From: Clostridium sp. 1001275B_160808_H3
GTDB taxonomy: Bacteria; Bacillota; Clostridia; Clostridiales; Clostridiaceae
NCBI RefSeq assembly: GCF_015550425.1
Contig: NZ_JADNAT010000003.1
Span: 62,001 to 126,000, forward strand
Reading direction: 5' to 3'
DNA: 64,000 nt
This document shows positions 1 to 6,429 of the stretch, piece after piece; the stretch's first letter is position 1; every line of letters begins with the position of its first letter. Below the pieces are notes generated by a model, which was given only the letters and a program-made list of their open reading frames with translations, did not search any database and was not told where the DNA came from. Position numbers and translations under genes: made by a program.

Positions 1-1
1 G

Positions 2-250
2 ATCATTATTAAAAATCAGAAAAGTCTTTGGGGAAGTTGTAATTCGAAAAGAGAAATAAGATTAAATTGGAGACTTGTTCTTATGCCGCAATTTGTTATG
101 GATTATATAATTATTCATGAATTATGCCATATAAAGCAAATGAACCATTCGAAAGAATTTTGGAAATTAGTTGAGTCTTACTATCCTAACTATAAAGAAA
201 GTAAGGATTGGTTAAAGGAAAATGGAGCTATGTTAATGAATTTAACATAG
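2..250 (+). CDS. YgjP-like (DUF45) metallopeptidase, 3' end
   Basis: The 5' end lies outside the window; 82 codons remain, reading to TAG at 248-250. The visible part holds LWGSC and then HELCHIKQMNHSKEFW, an HExxH zinc site followed by a downstream His and Glu. This arrangement is typical of the YgjP/WLM group (DUF45), described as zinc-dependent peptidases of unknown substrate. The C-terminal tail runs into a perfect terminator stem. The family call rests on the zinc motif and its surroundings; the cellular role is not known, and the missing N-terminal part cannot be assessed. Confidence 0.75.
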   Translation: MIIKNQKSLWGSCNSKREIRLNWRLVLMPQFVMDYIIIHELCHIKQMNHSKEFWKLVESYYPNYKESKDWLKENGAMLMNLT

Positions 251-260
251 CTCCATTTTT
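222..260 (+). terminator. Rho-independent terminator overlapping the metallopeptidase stop
   Basis: A perfect 15-bp stem (222-236 with 242-256) has a 5-base loop and is followed by TTTTT at 256-260. The stem contains the last codons and stop of the upstream gene. Confidence 0.9.
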
Positions 261-368
261 AACTTAAATTATTTGATTGAAAATTTAACAATTTAAATAT
301 GACTAAGTTTTTTATAAAAAATTTGGAATACTAATTATATAAAATTTTTTAGACTTAGGAGAAAATAT

Positions 369-914
369 ATGAAAAAGATTATAATTTTATTGCTTTTAGT
401 TATTTCAACATTTTACTCTTGTAGTAACAAAAAAATTTATAATAAAGCTGAATCTAATATCTCTGATAAAAGCGAAGATAAACAAAGAACTGTTAATGAT
501 AATGATGATACTGTAATTTTAAAAGCTTCGTTTAAGGAAAAAAGTGTAAATATTGAGGATTTAATAAAAAAAGTAGAAGAAGATTTAAGTTCAGAGGGGG
601 CATTAGCAGTTGCAGTAGATAGAGAAGGAGATTCGATTTATATAATGACTACAAAATCAGAAGCTAAGGATATAAGGATTCATAAAATAAATGCATCCAA
701 AGGATTGAATTCTAGTGATTATATAAAGGACCAAAGAGATATTAATTATGAAAAAATATCTGACAGCATAAAAGAAGGGGAGTATTTAATAGTTCCAATT
801 AAAACTGAAAGTGAATTTACTGAAGAGGCAATTTCATGGATTTCTAATGATGGAAAAGTTAAAGTTTATGAAACTAAGGGAGAAAAAAGTTCAGAAATAA
901 ACATTTTTAATTGA
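369..914 (+). CDS. putative lipoprotein, unknown function
   Basis: This is a 181-residue protein with a short N-terminal signal: KK, a run of Ile/Leu/Val at residues 4-12, then TFYSC with Cys18. The Cys suggests processing by signal peptidase II and anchoring to the outer face of the membrane, although the lipobox (F-Y-S-C) is not ideal. The mature part is acidic, with a Ser/Asp/Lys-rich linker (about residues 19-50) and a small globular region after it. I recognise no domain. An AGGAG ribosome site lies 7 bases before ATG 369. It appears to be a single-gene unit; the next 244 bases hold no gene. Confidence 0.7.
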   Translation: MKKIIILLLLVISTFYSCSNKKIYNKAESNISDKSEDKQRTVNDNDDTVILKASFKEKSVNIEDLIKKVEEDLSSEGALAVAVDREGDSIYIMTTKSEAKDIRIHKINASKGLNSSDYIKDQRDINYEKISDSIKEGEYLIVPIKTESEFTEEAISWISNDGKVKVYETKGEKSSEINIFN

Positions 915-1158
915 AATTGGTTTTATATGAAAAATTGAACTTGTTAAAAATTTTAAGAATTAGCTTGAGATTATTTAAATAGCTTTAAAAAGTTACAATA
1001 AAAAAAGGTTATTTATTATAATTTACATAGGGCTAGAAATAGTTTTTTTAGCAATATGTATAAAATGTGAAATTTTTTTTAAAATAATACTAGAAAAAAA
1101 CTCTTGTAGTATTTATAATTAGCTTATAAAACTTTAGAAAAGTATTAAGGAGATAAAC

Positions 1159-1386
1159 ATGAGAGCCGTATATAGAAATCCAAAAGAATTAGCAACTTGC
1201 TTAAAAGATTTAGTAGACAATTACTTAGAATATTTATTAAGTTATGATGATTTAGAGAATAAAATCAAGAAAATAGTTGATGCAAATGGAGATAGAGTTT
1301 ATAAAGATGGTAAGATATCATTAAAGCTATATCCATATTTAGGTGATGAAAGAGTAGAAATTATTGATAAAATAATTAAAGGATAA
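1159..1386 (+). CDS. small conserved clostridial protein (75 aa)
   Basis: This 75-residue soluble protein has an AAGGAG site 8 bases before ATG 1159. Residues 1-45 look helical and charged. The C-terminal half carries NGDRVYKDGKI and LKLYPYLGDERVEIIDKI. It resembles a small protein family found in many clostridia that is known only as a conserved hypothetical (possibly TIGR04540, from memory). No catalytic motif, signal peptide or membrane segment is visible. It stands alone and ends at a strong terminator shared with the convergent gene. It is real by its ribosome site and compact composition; its function is unknown. Confidence 0.7.
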   Translation: MRAVYRNPKELATCLKDLVDNYLEYLLSYDDLENKIKKIVDANGDRVYKDGKISLKLYPYLGDERVEIIDKIIKG

Positions 1387-1390
1387 AAAA

Positions 1391-1420
1391 TTGCCTCCAT
1401 AGAAATTCTATGGAGGCTTT
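1391..1420. terminator. bidirectional terminator
   Basis: A 12-bp perfect inverted repeat GCCTCCATAGAA / TTCTATGGAGGC (1393-1404 and 1406-1417) is flanked by an A-run on the left and T-rich sequence on the right. It can end both the small gene before it and the minus-strand gene after it. Confidence 0.8.
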
Positions 1421-1433
1421 ATTGAATAAATTT

Positions 1434-1652
1434 TTATAAATTAAAAATAGATAATTTTTTTTCTTCGTATGGTATTTTGTCTAAAGAATGTTTTAAAGTT
1501 AAAAATTCTATTTCAGCTCTATCAATCTTACTAGATAAGATTTCTTTTTCTCTAGATGTATTTGCTTTTTGATTTTGATCTAATAATATACTTAATTCTT
1601 CAGAAAGCTCAAACATTCTTAATGCTGCTTCATAGCAGTTATTTATTTTCAT
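1434..1652 (-). CDS. small helical protein, unknown (Spo0E-like layout possible)
   Basis: This 72-residue product starts at ATG 1652, chosen because AGGGG lies about 10 bases upstream; the longer reading frame to 1691 has no ribosome site. The protein is almost wholly helical and charged, with two predicted helices (about residues 6-28 and 33-58) that could form an antiparallel hairpin. Two-helix proteins of this size include the Spo0E aspartyl-phosphate phosphatases. The usual S-Q-x-L-D signature is seen only as SSKID, so that link is weak. It is convergent with the 75-aa gene and shares its terminator. No other domain is seen. Confidence 0.55.
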   Translation of the reverse strand: MKINNCYEAALRMFELSEELSILLDQNQKANTSREKEILSSKIDRAEIEFLTLKHSLDKIPYEEKKLSIFNL

Positions 1653-1810
1653 AAAATCACGCCCCTGTGTAATAATAACAATATTATACAATAAATGTAA
1701 TAAATGTTCAAATTATCTAAATGTTTTCAATTAAAAATATAAAAATTTAATTATATAAAATTTGGTTTTAGATTATATTATATTAATGTAGAAATAAAGG
1801 GAGTAGAAAG

Positions 1811-2437
1811 ATGCTAAATGATGTTATTAAAAAATTTCATAATAATATTCCATATATAAATGGATGGGAAAAAATGAAAAGAGCTTCTGTTGCAATTTTA
1901 TTTGTAGAAATAGAAGATAAATTAAATATAGTTTTTGAAGTTAGAGCTAAGCATATGAGAAGTCAACCGGGAGATATTTCTTTGCCAGGAGGAAAAATAG
2001 ACTTAAAAGAAAATGAAAAGGAAGCCGTTATTAGAGAAGTATGTGAGGAATTAGGGCTATCAAATGAAGATTTTGAAATAATAGCTCCACTTAATATACT
2101 TGTTACTCACTACAGTTTATTAATACATCCATTTGTAGGATATATTAAAAACTTTGATCATGTAAATATTAATAAAGATGAAGTAGATCATATATTTTTA
2201 GTACCATTAGATTATCTATTAAACAATGAACCTAGAGTCAAGAATAGTAAAATTATAGTTAATAGATGTGATGATTTTCCATATGATTTAATAAATGGAG
2301 GCAAGAATTATAAGTTTAAAGAAGGAATATATAGATCATTATTTTATGAATATCAAAATTATGTTATTTGGGGCATTACTGCATTAATATTAGAAGACTT
2401 CTTGAATGATTTTAATAAATATATAATTAAAGGCTAG
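1811..2437 (+). CDS. NUDIX hydrolase, CoA pyrophosphatase-like
   Basis: This 208-residue NUDIX protein carries the box G-x5-E-x7-REVCEELGL at about residues 61-83. The SLPGGKIDLKE lead-in is typical of the NudL/YeaB branch, which cleaves coenzyme A and its derivatives to 3',5'-ADP and phosphopantetheine. The acidic REVCEE residues bind Mg2+. There is no signal peptide, so it should be cytosolic. GGGAG lies 8 bases before ATG 1811. It is a single-gene unit whose terminator overlaps the stop codon. CoA specificity is inferred from the flanking signature; ADP-ribose or another nucleotide remains possible. Confidence 0.85.
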   Translation: MLNDVIKKFHNNIPYINGWEKMKRASVAILFVEIEDKLNIVFEVRAKHMRSQPGDISLPGGKIDLKENEKEAVIREVCEELGLSNEDFEIIAPLNILVTHYSLLIHPFVGYIKNFDHVNINKDEVDHIFLVPLDYLLNNEPRVKNSKIIVNRCDDFPYDLINGGKNYKFKEGIYRSLFYEYQNYVIWGITALILEDFLNDFNKYIIKG

Positions 2438-2452
2438 GGAATTCCTAGCCTT
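2430..2452. terminator. bidirectional terminator between convergent genes
   Basis: A 9-bp stem AAGGCTAGG / CCTAGCCTT with a 5-base loop overlaps the NUDIX stop codon and lies 5 bases past the end of the minus-strand permease. The A/T-rich flanks serve both directions. Confidence 0.75.
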
Positions 2453-2456
2453 ATAT

Positions 2457-3743
2457 TTAAATACTATGTAGTATAAAATATACTATAAATACAAATGAAA
2501 TTATATACATTACAATTGAAAGTTGATCTTTTTTCTTTGTTATAAGTTTCATCATTGTATATGAGATAAATCCAAATGCAATACCATCTACTATACTAAA
2601 TGTAAGTGGTATTAAAACAATAATTAAAAATGATGGAATTGCTTCTGAAATATCATTAAAATCTATATGAACTATTCCTTTAATCATTAAACTCCCTATA
2701 ATAATTAAAATTGGAGCAATTACTTCATTAGGAATTAAGCTTATAAATGGAATGAATAATAATGAAATCAGAAGTAGTAATCCTGAAATTAATGATGTTA
2801 AACCAGTTTTTCCACCGGCTGCTATTCCTGCTGTCCCTTCAACTGTAGAAACAGAAGGACTTGTTCCAAATAAGCCACATGCTATTGTTGATATTGCTAT
2901 AGCATTTAAAGCCTTATTTTGCTTTTCAGGAGCTTGTAAAAGTCCATTTATTTGTCCATGTAATAAACCTATATTTTCAAAAATTAAAACTAAAGTTAAT
3001 GAAAAAGTTGAAATCCAAAAAGGAATAGTGAAAAATGCACTTAAATCTATATTAAATAGAATTCCTTTATATTCATTAAAATTAGGTAATGAAAATTTTA
3101 ATCCTGTAGTATCAACAAGATTTAATAAAATTGCAGCTATTGTACCAACAACTATACTTATTAAAAATCCACCTGGAATATTTTTAGCAAATAATACTAC
3201 GGTTAATAAAAACATCGCTATAAAAAATATAACTTTTGGATCTGAAAGTGATCCAATTCTAACCATTGTAGATGGATCAGAAATAATTAGACCTCCTTTT
3301 TGAAAACCTAAAAATGTAATAAACAATCCTATTCCTATAGTAATTGATTCCTTTAATGAATTAGGTATAGATGTATCTAGTATTTTAGCTAGGGGTGTAG
3401 TAGCAACAATTAAAAATAATATACCAGCCATAACAACACTTGCTAATGCTTGATTAAATGATAATCCCATACTTAGTACAATTGTATAAGTAAATAAAGC
3501 ATTAATTCCCATACCTGGCATAATTATAAGTGGAGTATTACTCATAAAAGATACTAGTAAGCATCCTACAAATGAAGCAAGTACTGTTGCTATTATAAGT
3601 GGTTCCTGTGATATACCTCCATCACTTAAAATACTAGCATTAACTACAATAATATATACTGCAGCAAAAAAAGAAGTTAAACCAGCTACTAGCTCGGTTT
3701 TGAAATTTGTTTTGTGTTCCTTAAGTTTAAATAATTTGTCCAT
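2457..3743 (-). CDS. NCS2/AzgA-type purine (guanine/hypoxanthine) permease
   Basis: This 428-residue integral membrane protein has about 12-14 hydrophobic segments. The N-terminus (FKLKEHKTNFKTELVAGLT) and the central TVEGTAGIAAGGKTGLTSL stretch are typical of the AzgA branch of NCS2 permeases (PbuG/PbuO type), which import guanine, hypoxanthine or adenine with protons. Length matches the family (about 430). GAAAGG lies just before ATG 3743. It is transcribed alone, divergent from the glycosyltransferase. Its leader is unusually G-rich (3771-3790) but I could not fit it to the purine riboswitch. Exact base preference cannot be read from the sequence. Confidence 0.9.
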   Translation of the reverse strand: MDKLFKLKEHKTNFKTELVAGLTSFFAAVYIIVVNASILSDGGISQEPLIIATVLASFVGCLLVSFMSNTPLIIMPGMGINALFTYTIVLSMGLSFNQALASVVMAGILFLIVATTPLAKILDTSIPNSLKESITIGIGLFITFLGFQKGGLIISDPSTMVRIGSLSDPKVIFFIAMFLLTVVLFAKNIPGGFLISIVVGTIAAILLNLVDTTGLKFSLPNFNEYKGILFNIDLSAFFTIPFWISTFSLTLVLIFENIGLLHGQINGLLQAPEKQNKALNAIAISTIACGLFGTSPSVSTVEGTAGIAAGGKTGLTSLISGLLLLISLLFIPFISLIPNEVIAPILIIIGSLMIKGIVHIDFNDISEAIPSFLIIVLIPLTFSIVDGIAFGFISYTMMKLITKKKDQLSIVMYIISFVFIVYFILHSI

Positions 3744-3770
3744 CCTTTCTGTAAAAACCTCTTTTCTTTA

Positions 3771-3811
3771 TCCCTCACCCGCCCGCACCTATTGATGTCT
3801 AAATAATTATA
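3771..3811 (-). promoter_or_regulatory. promoter and G-rich leader of the purine permease
   Basis: On the minus strand a TATAAT box (3806-3811) is followed about 15 bases later by a dense G tract, AGGTGCGGGCGGGTGAGGGA (3771-3790), lying 27 bases before the start codon. It holds three GGG runs and two GG, which is striking in DNA this AT-rich. It does not match the purine riboswitch core. A G-quadruplex or protein-binding site is conceivable; nothing more can be claimed. Confidence 0.4.
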
Positions 3812-3973
3812 TCATTAAATTTAAAAAATTAAAGAGTAGAAATAAATTAAAGTCAAATTATATATATATAATGACAAAAAAATATACTCAAATATATTTT
3901 TGTAAAATTACAGCAAAGTTATTCGTAAAAACATAGTATATAGAAGATATTAATAGTGCAAAGGGGGATAACT

Positions 3974-5116
3974 TTGACCAATAGAATTACTATAAGCTTA
4001 TGTATGATAGTAAAAGATGAAGAAAAGACATTAGCTAGATGCTTATCTTCAGTAAAAGATATAGTGGATGAAATGATTATCGTAGATACTGGCTCTACGG
4101 ATAAAACAATAGAAATAGCCAAAAGCTTTAACAGCAAAATATATAATTTTAAATGGGTAGATGATTTTGCAAAAGCAAGAAACTATGCATTTAGTAAAGC
4201 TACTAAAGAATATGTTTTTTGGCTTGATGCAGACGATTATTTAGATGAAGATAATATAAAAAAATTCAAAATACTAAAAGAAACTTTAGATAGAAATGTT
4301 GATACTGTAGTTATGGAGTATTCTTTAAGTAGAGATTCAAATGGCAATACAACTTATTCCTTGAAGAGAAATAGACTAGTGAAAAGATCTAAAGGTTTTA
4401 AATGGATAGGAAGAATACACGAATATTTAGAAGTAGGAGGAATTAGCTTAAATAGTGAAATATCTGTAAATCATGGAAAAGTTAAACCTAGTGGAAATAG
4501 AAATTTAACTATATTCAAAAAGATGGAAGAAGAAGGCGAAGAATTTAGTATAAGAGATATGTTTTATTATGCTAATGAACTATATTATAATGGTCTTTAT
4601 GAAGAAGCTACTAAAAAATATGAAGAATTTTTAGATACCAATTTAGGTTGGGTGGAAGATATAAAAACTGCTATAGCTAATTTAATTCAATGTTATACTA
4701 ATACAAATAAGCCAGAAAAGAAGATAGAAATAATTTTAAAGTCTTTTGAATTTGATGTACCTAGAGCAGATATTTGTTGCAGGCTTGCAGAAATATTTTT
4801 AAGTAAAAAGCAAATTAAGCAAGCAATTTTTTGGTATAAAGTTGCAATGGGGTGTATTCATGAAAAAGATAACCTTGGAATAGATAATAAAGATTATTAT
4901 ACTTGGATACCAAGTATTCAACTATGTGTTTGTTATTCTATCTTAGGTGATTATGATGCTGCTTATTATTATAATGAATTAACGGCTTTATATGGCGGAA
5001 ATGTAGAAAAAGTAGACTACAATAGAAAGTTTTTAAAATCTAAGTTTGATGAACTAGGAAAAACTATTCCAGAGCTTGATTATAAATTGATTGATCGAAG
5101 GTATAGATTTTTTTAA
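3974..5116 (+). CDS. family 2 glycosyltransferase with TPR-like C-terminus
   Basis: This 380-residue protein starts at TTG 3974, chosen because AGGGGG ends 6 bases before it; the upstream GTG at 3956 precedes that site. The N-terminus ISLCMIVKDEEKTLARCLSS and the DTGSTDKT and DADD motifs (about residues 40 and 90) mark a GT-A fold using a nucleotide-sugar and a divalent metal. After about residue 200 there are helical repeats of TPR type (YANELYYNGLYEEATKKYEEF). This layout matches SunS-like cytoplasmic glycosyltransferases that modify peptides or proteins. No acceptor gene is nearby, so the target is unknown. It ends at a terminator. Confidence 0.8.
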   Translation: MTNRITISLCMIVKDEEKTLARCLSSVKDIVDEMIIVDTGSTDKTIEIAKSFNSKIYNFKWVDDFAKARNYAFSKATKEYVFWLDADDYLDEDNIKKFKILKETLDRNVDTVVMEYSLSRDSNGNTTYSLKRNRLVKRSKGFKWIGRIHEYLEVGGISLNSEISVNHGKVKPSGNRNLTIFKKMEEEGEEFSIRDMFYYANELYYNGLYEEATKKYEEFLDTNLGWVEDIKTAIANLIQCYTNTNKPEKKIEIILKSFEFDVPRADICCRLAEIFLSKKQIKQAIFWYKVAMGCIHEKDNLGIDNKDYYTWIPSIQLCVCYSILGDYDAAYYYNELTALYGGNVEKVDYNRKFLKSKFDELGKTIPELDYKLIDRRYRFF

Positions 5117-5128
5117 ATAGTATAATAT

Positions 5129-5160
5129 TATGCTGTCGAATTACCGATGGCATATTTTTT
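5129..5160 (+). terminator. terminator of the glycosyltransferase gene
   Basis: A 10-bp stem with two G-T pairs (5129-5138 with 5145-5154) is followed by a T-run to 5161. Confidence 0.75.
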
Positions 5161-5223
5161 TACTTAATTTACATGAATATAATATATATTTAAAGAGTCA
5201 TACTATTCGTATGAATAAATATA

Positions 5224-5277
5224 TTGACAAATAAATTATAAATATTATAATTTAACTATAATACACCCCTAGAGGGT
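5224..5277 (+). promoter_or_regulatory. csoR promoter with metal-repressor operator
   Basis: TTGACA (5224-5229), 16 bases, TATAAT (5246-5251) form a near-consensus sigma-A promoter. Just downstream at 5264-5278 is CACCC-CTAGA-GGGTG, a perfect inverted repeat with the C-run/G-run form of CsoR operators, placed over the expected start of transcription. A second repeat, TCATAC-N5-GTATGA, lies upstream of the -35 box at 5198-5214. Confidence 0.75.
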
Positions 5278-5288
5278 GGGGGAGGTAT

Positions 5289-5558
5289 ATGATGAACGAG
5301 GAAAGAAAAAAATCATTACAATCGTTAAAAACTGCTAAAGGACAAATTGAAGGTATAATAAAGATGATTGAAGAGGATAGATATTGTATTGATATTTCCA
5401 ATCAGATTTTTGCAGCTCAATCTTTATTAAAAAAAGCTAATCTTATAATACTTGAGAATCATTTATCACATTGTGTTAAAGATGCATGTATAAGTGGTAA
5501 TGGTGATGAAAAAATAGAGGAAATAATGAAAATATTAGATAAAGTTATAACTAGATAA
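5289..5558 (+). CDS. csoR: CsoR-type copper-sensing repressor
   Basis: This 89-residue all-helical protein belongs to the CsoR/RcnR/FrmR (DUF156) family. The Cu(I) ligands of CsoR are visible as Cys in RYCIDI (about residue 37) and His and Cys in NHLSHCV (about residues 58 and 62), the x-C-H-C pattern of copper sensors. Apo-protein binds its operator and Cu(I) releases it. The CACCC/GGGTG repeat just upstream suggests autoregulation. Two ATG codons (5289, 5292) are in frame and either may be used. The next gene encodes a CopZ-like chaperone; no CopA ATPase follows. Confidence 0.88.
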   Translation: MMNEERKKSLQSLKTAKGQIEGIIKMIEEDRYCIDISNQIFAAQSLLKKANLIILENHLSHCVKDACISGNGDEKIEEIMKILDKVITR

Positions 5559-5581
5559 ATTATTAAAATGGAGGTTTAAAT

Positions 5582-5791
5582 ATGAAAAAGAAAATAAACA
5601 TTGAAGGTATGAGTTGTGGACATTGCGTTGCACATGTAAAAGAAGCATTAGAAGAAATGAGTGGGGTTGAGGTTTTAGAAGTTAATTTAGAAGGTAAAAA
5701 TGCTTTAGTTAATACTGAAATTGAAGACAATGCCTTAATAGCAGCAATAGATGAAGCAGGCTATGATGTAATATCAATAGAAAAGTTATAG
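5582..5791 (+). CDS. copZ: CopZ-like copper chaperone (HMA domain)
   Basis: This 69-residue protein is a single heavy-metal-associated domain with the metal loop GMSCGHC (MxCxxC, Cys at residues 12 and 15). It should carry Cu(I) in the cytosol and deliver it to a P-type ATPase or to CsoR. GGAGG lies 7 bases before ATG 5582, and the gene sits 23 bases after csoR, so both share the CsoR-controlled promoter. The usual partner copA is absent here; the unit ends at a terminator, so the exporter must be elsewhere. The family is clear. Copper is preferred over other soft metals because of the CsoR context. Confidence 0.88.
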   Translation: MKKKINIEGMSCGHCVAHVKEALEEMSGVEVLEVNLEGKNALVNTEIEDNALIAAIDEAGYDVISIEKL

Positions 5792-5798
5792 AAACTAA

Positions 5799-5832
5799 AA
5801 AATGAGCAAGTAATATTTACTGCTCATTTTTT
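5799..5832. terminator. bidirectional terminator between copZ and marR-type gene
   Basis: AATGAGCA...GTAA pairs with TTAC-TGCTCATT (one bulged A), followed by TTTTTTT on the plus strand and preceded by an A-run that serves the minus-strand gene. Confidence 0.8.
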
Positions 5833-6270
5833 TAGTTTAATTAATATATCATACATATCTTTTATTGTAATATTCAACTTATGTAAGTCTTCATCATCCA
5901 AAGTTGATATTTTTGTTAATAAACTATTTTTAATTTCAAGTTCTTTATTTTTTAAAAATAAATGTGCCTTTTCAGTTAACTCTATATTTATTTTTCTTCT
6001 GTCATTTGGATCTGTATATCTATAAACAAAACCCTCATTAATTAATTTATCTATTATCGGAGTCATATTTGGTTTAGATATATCTAAACATTTTGCTACA
6101 TCAGATACTGACATCGATTTCTTTCGTGAAAGATAAAATATTACTTTCATATGAGAGGGAGGAATAGATACTCCTTTAACCATTTCGCTTGGATTGAATA
6201 ATCTATTATGTATTTGGAATAATAGATTAAGTAAATTATCAGATATATCTTTTAGTTCATTATTATTCAT
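5824..6270 (-). CDS. MarR-family regulator of the adjacent ABC exporter
   Basis: This 148-residue winged-helix protein starts at ATG 6270, which has AGGAGGG 4-5 bases upstream; the longer frame to 6297 lacks a ribosome site. The helix-turn-helix spans about residues 50-75 (SVSDVAKCLDISKPNMTPIIDKL), followed by the wing DPNDRRKINIELTEKA typical of MarR. It is divergent from a two-gene ABC exporter and the shared spacer carries an inverted repeat over the exporter promoter. It is therefore inferred to repress the exporter until a ligand binds. No redox Cys pattern is seen, so the signal is probably a small molecule. Confidence 0.85.
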   Translation of the reverse strand: MNNNELKDISDNLLNLLFQIHNRLFNPSEMVKGVSIPPSHMKVIFYLSRKKSMSVSDVAKCLDISKPNMTPIIDKLINEGFVYRYTDPNDRRKINIELTEKAHLFLKNKELEIKNSLLTKISTLDDEDLHKLNITIKDMYDILIKLKK

Positions 6271-6331
6271 ATAGTCCCTCCTAAGTATTTGTAACAAATT
6301 AATTATAAACTATTTTTTTTTATTATACAAC

Positions 6332-6371
6332 CATAATTGTTATTGACATATAATAGTTATGAAAATATAAT
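6332..6371 (+). promoter_or_regulatory. ABC exporter promoter with MarR-type operator
   Basis: TTGACA (6343-6348), 17 bases, TATAAT (6366-6371) is a consensus promoter. An inverted repeat CATAATTGTTAT / ATAATAGTTATG (6332-6343 and 6350-6361, 10 of 12 matching) straddles the -35 box, a position that would block RNA polymerase when bound. Confidence 0.75.
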
Positions 6372-6429
6372 TAATATATATTTATAACAACTTAAAAATG
6401 AAAATAGAATTTGAAAGGAGATAAATAAA

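Noticed and set aside
3744..3860. Purine (guanine/adenine) riboswitch upstream of the NCS2 permease
   Set aside because: The conserved core of the purine aptamer is not found; only the G-rich tract is present.
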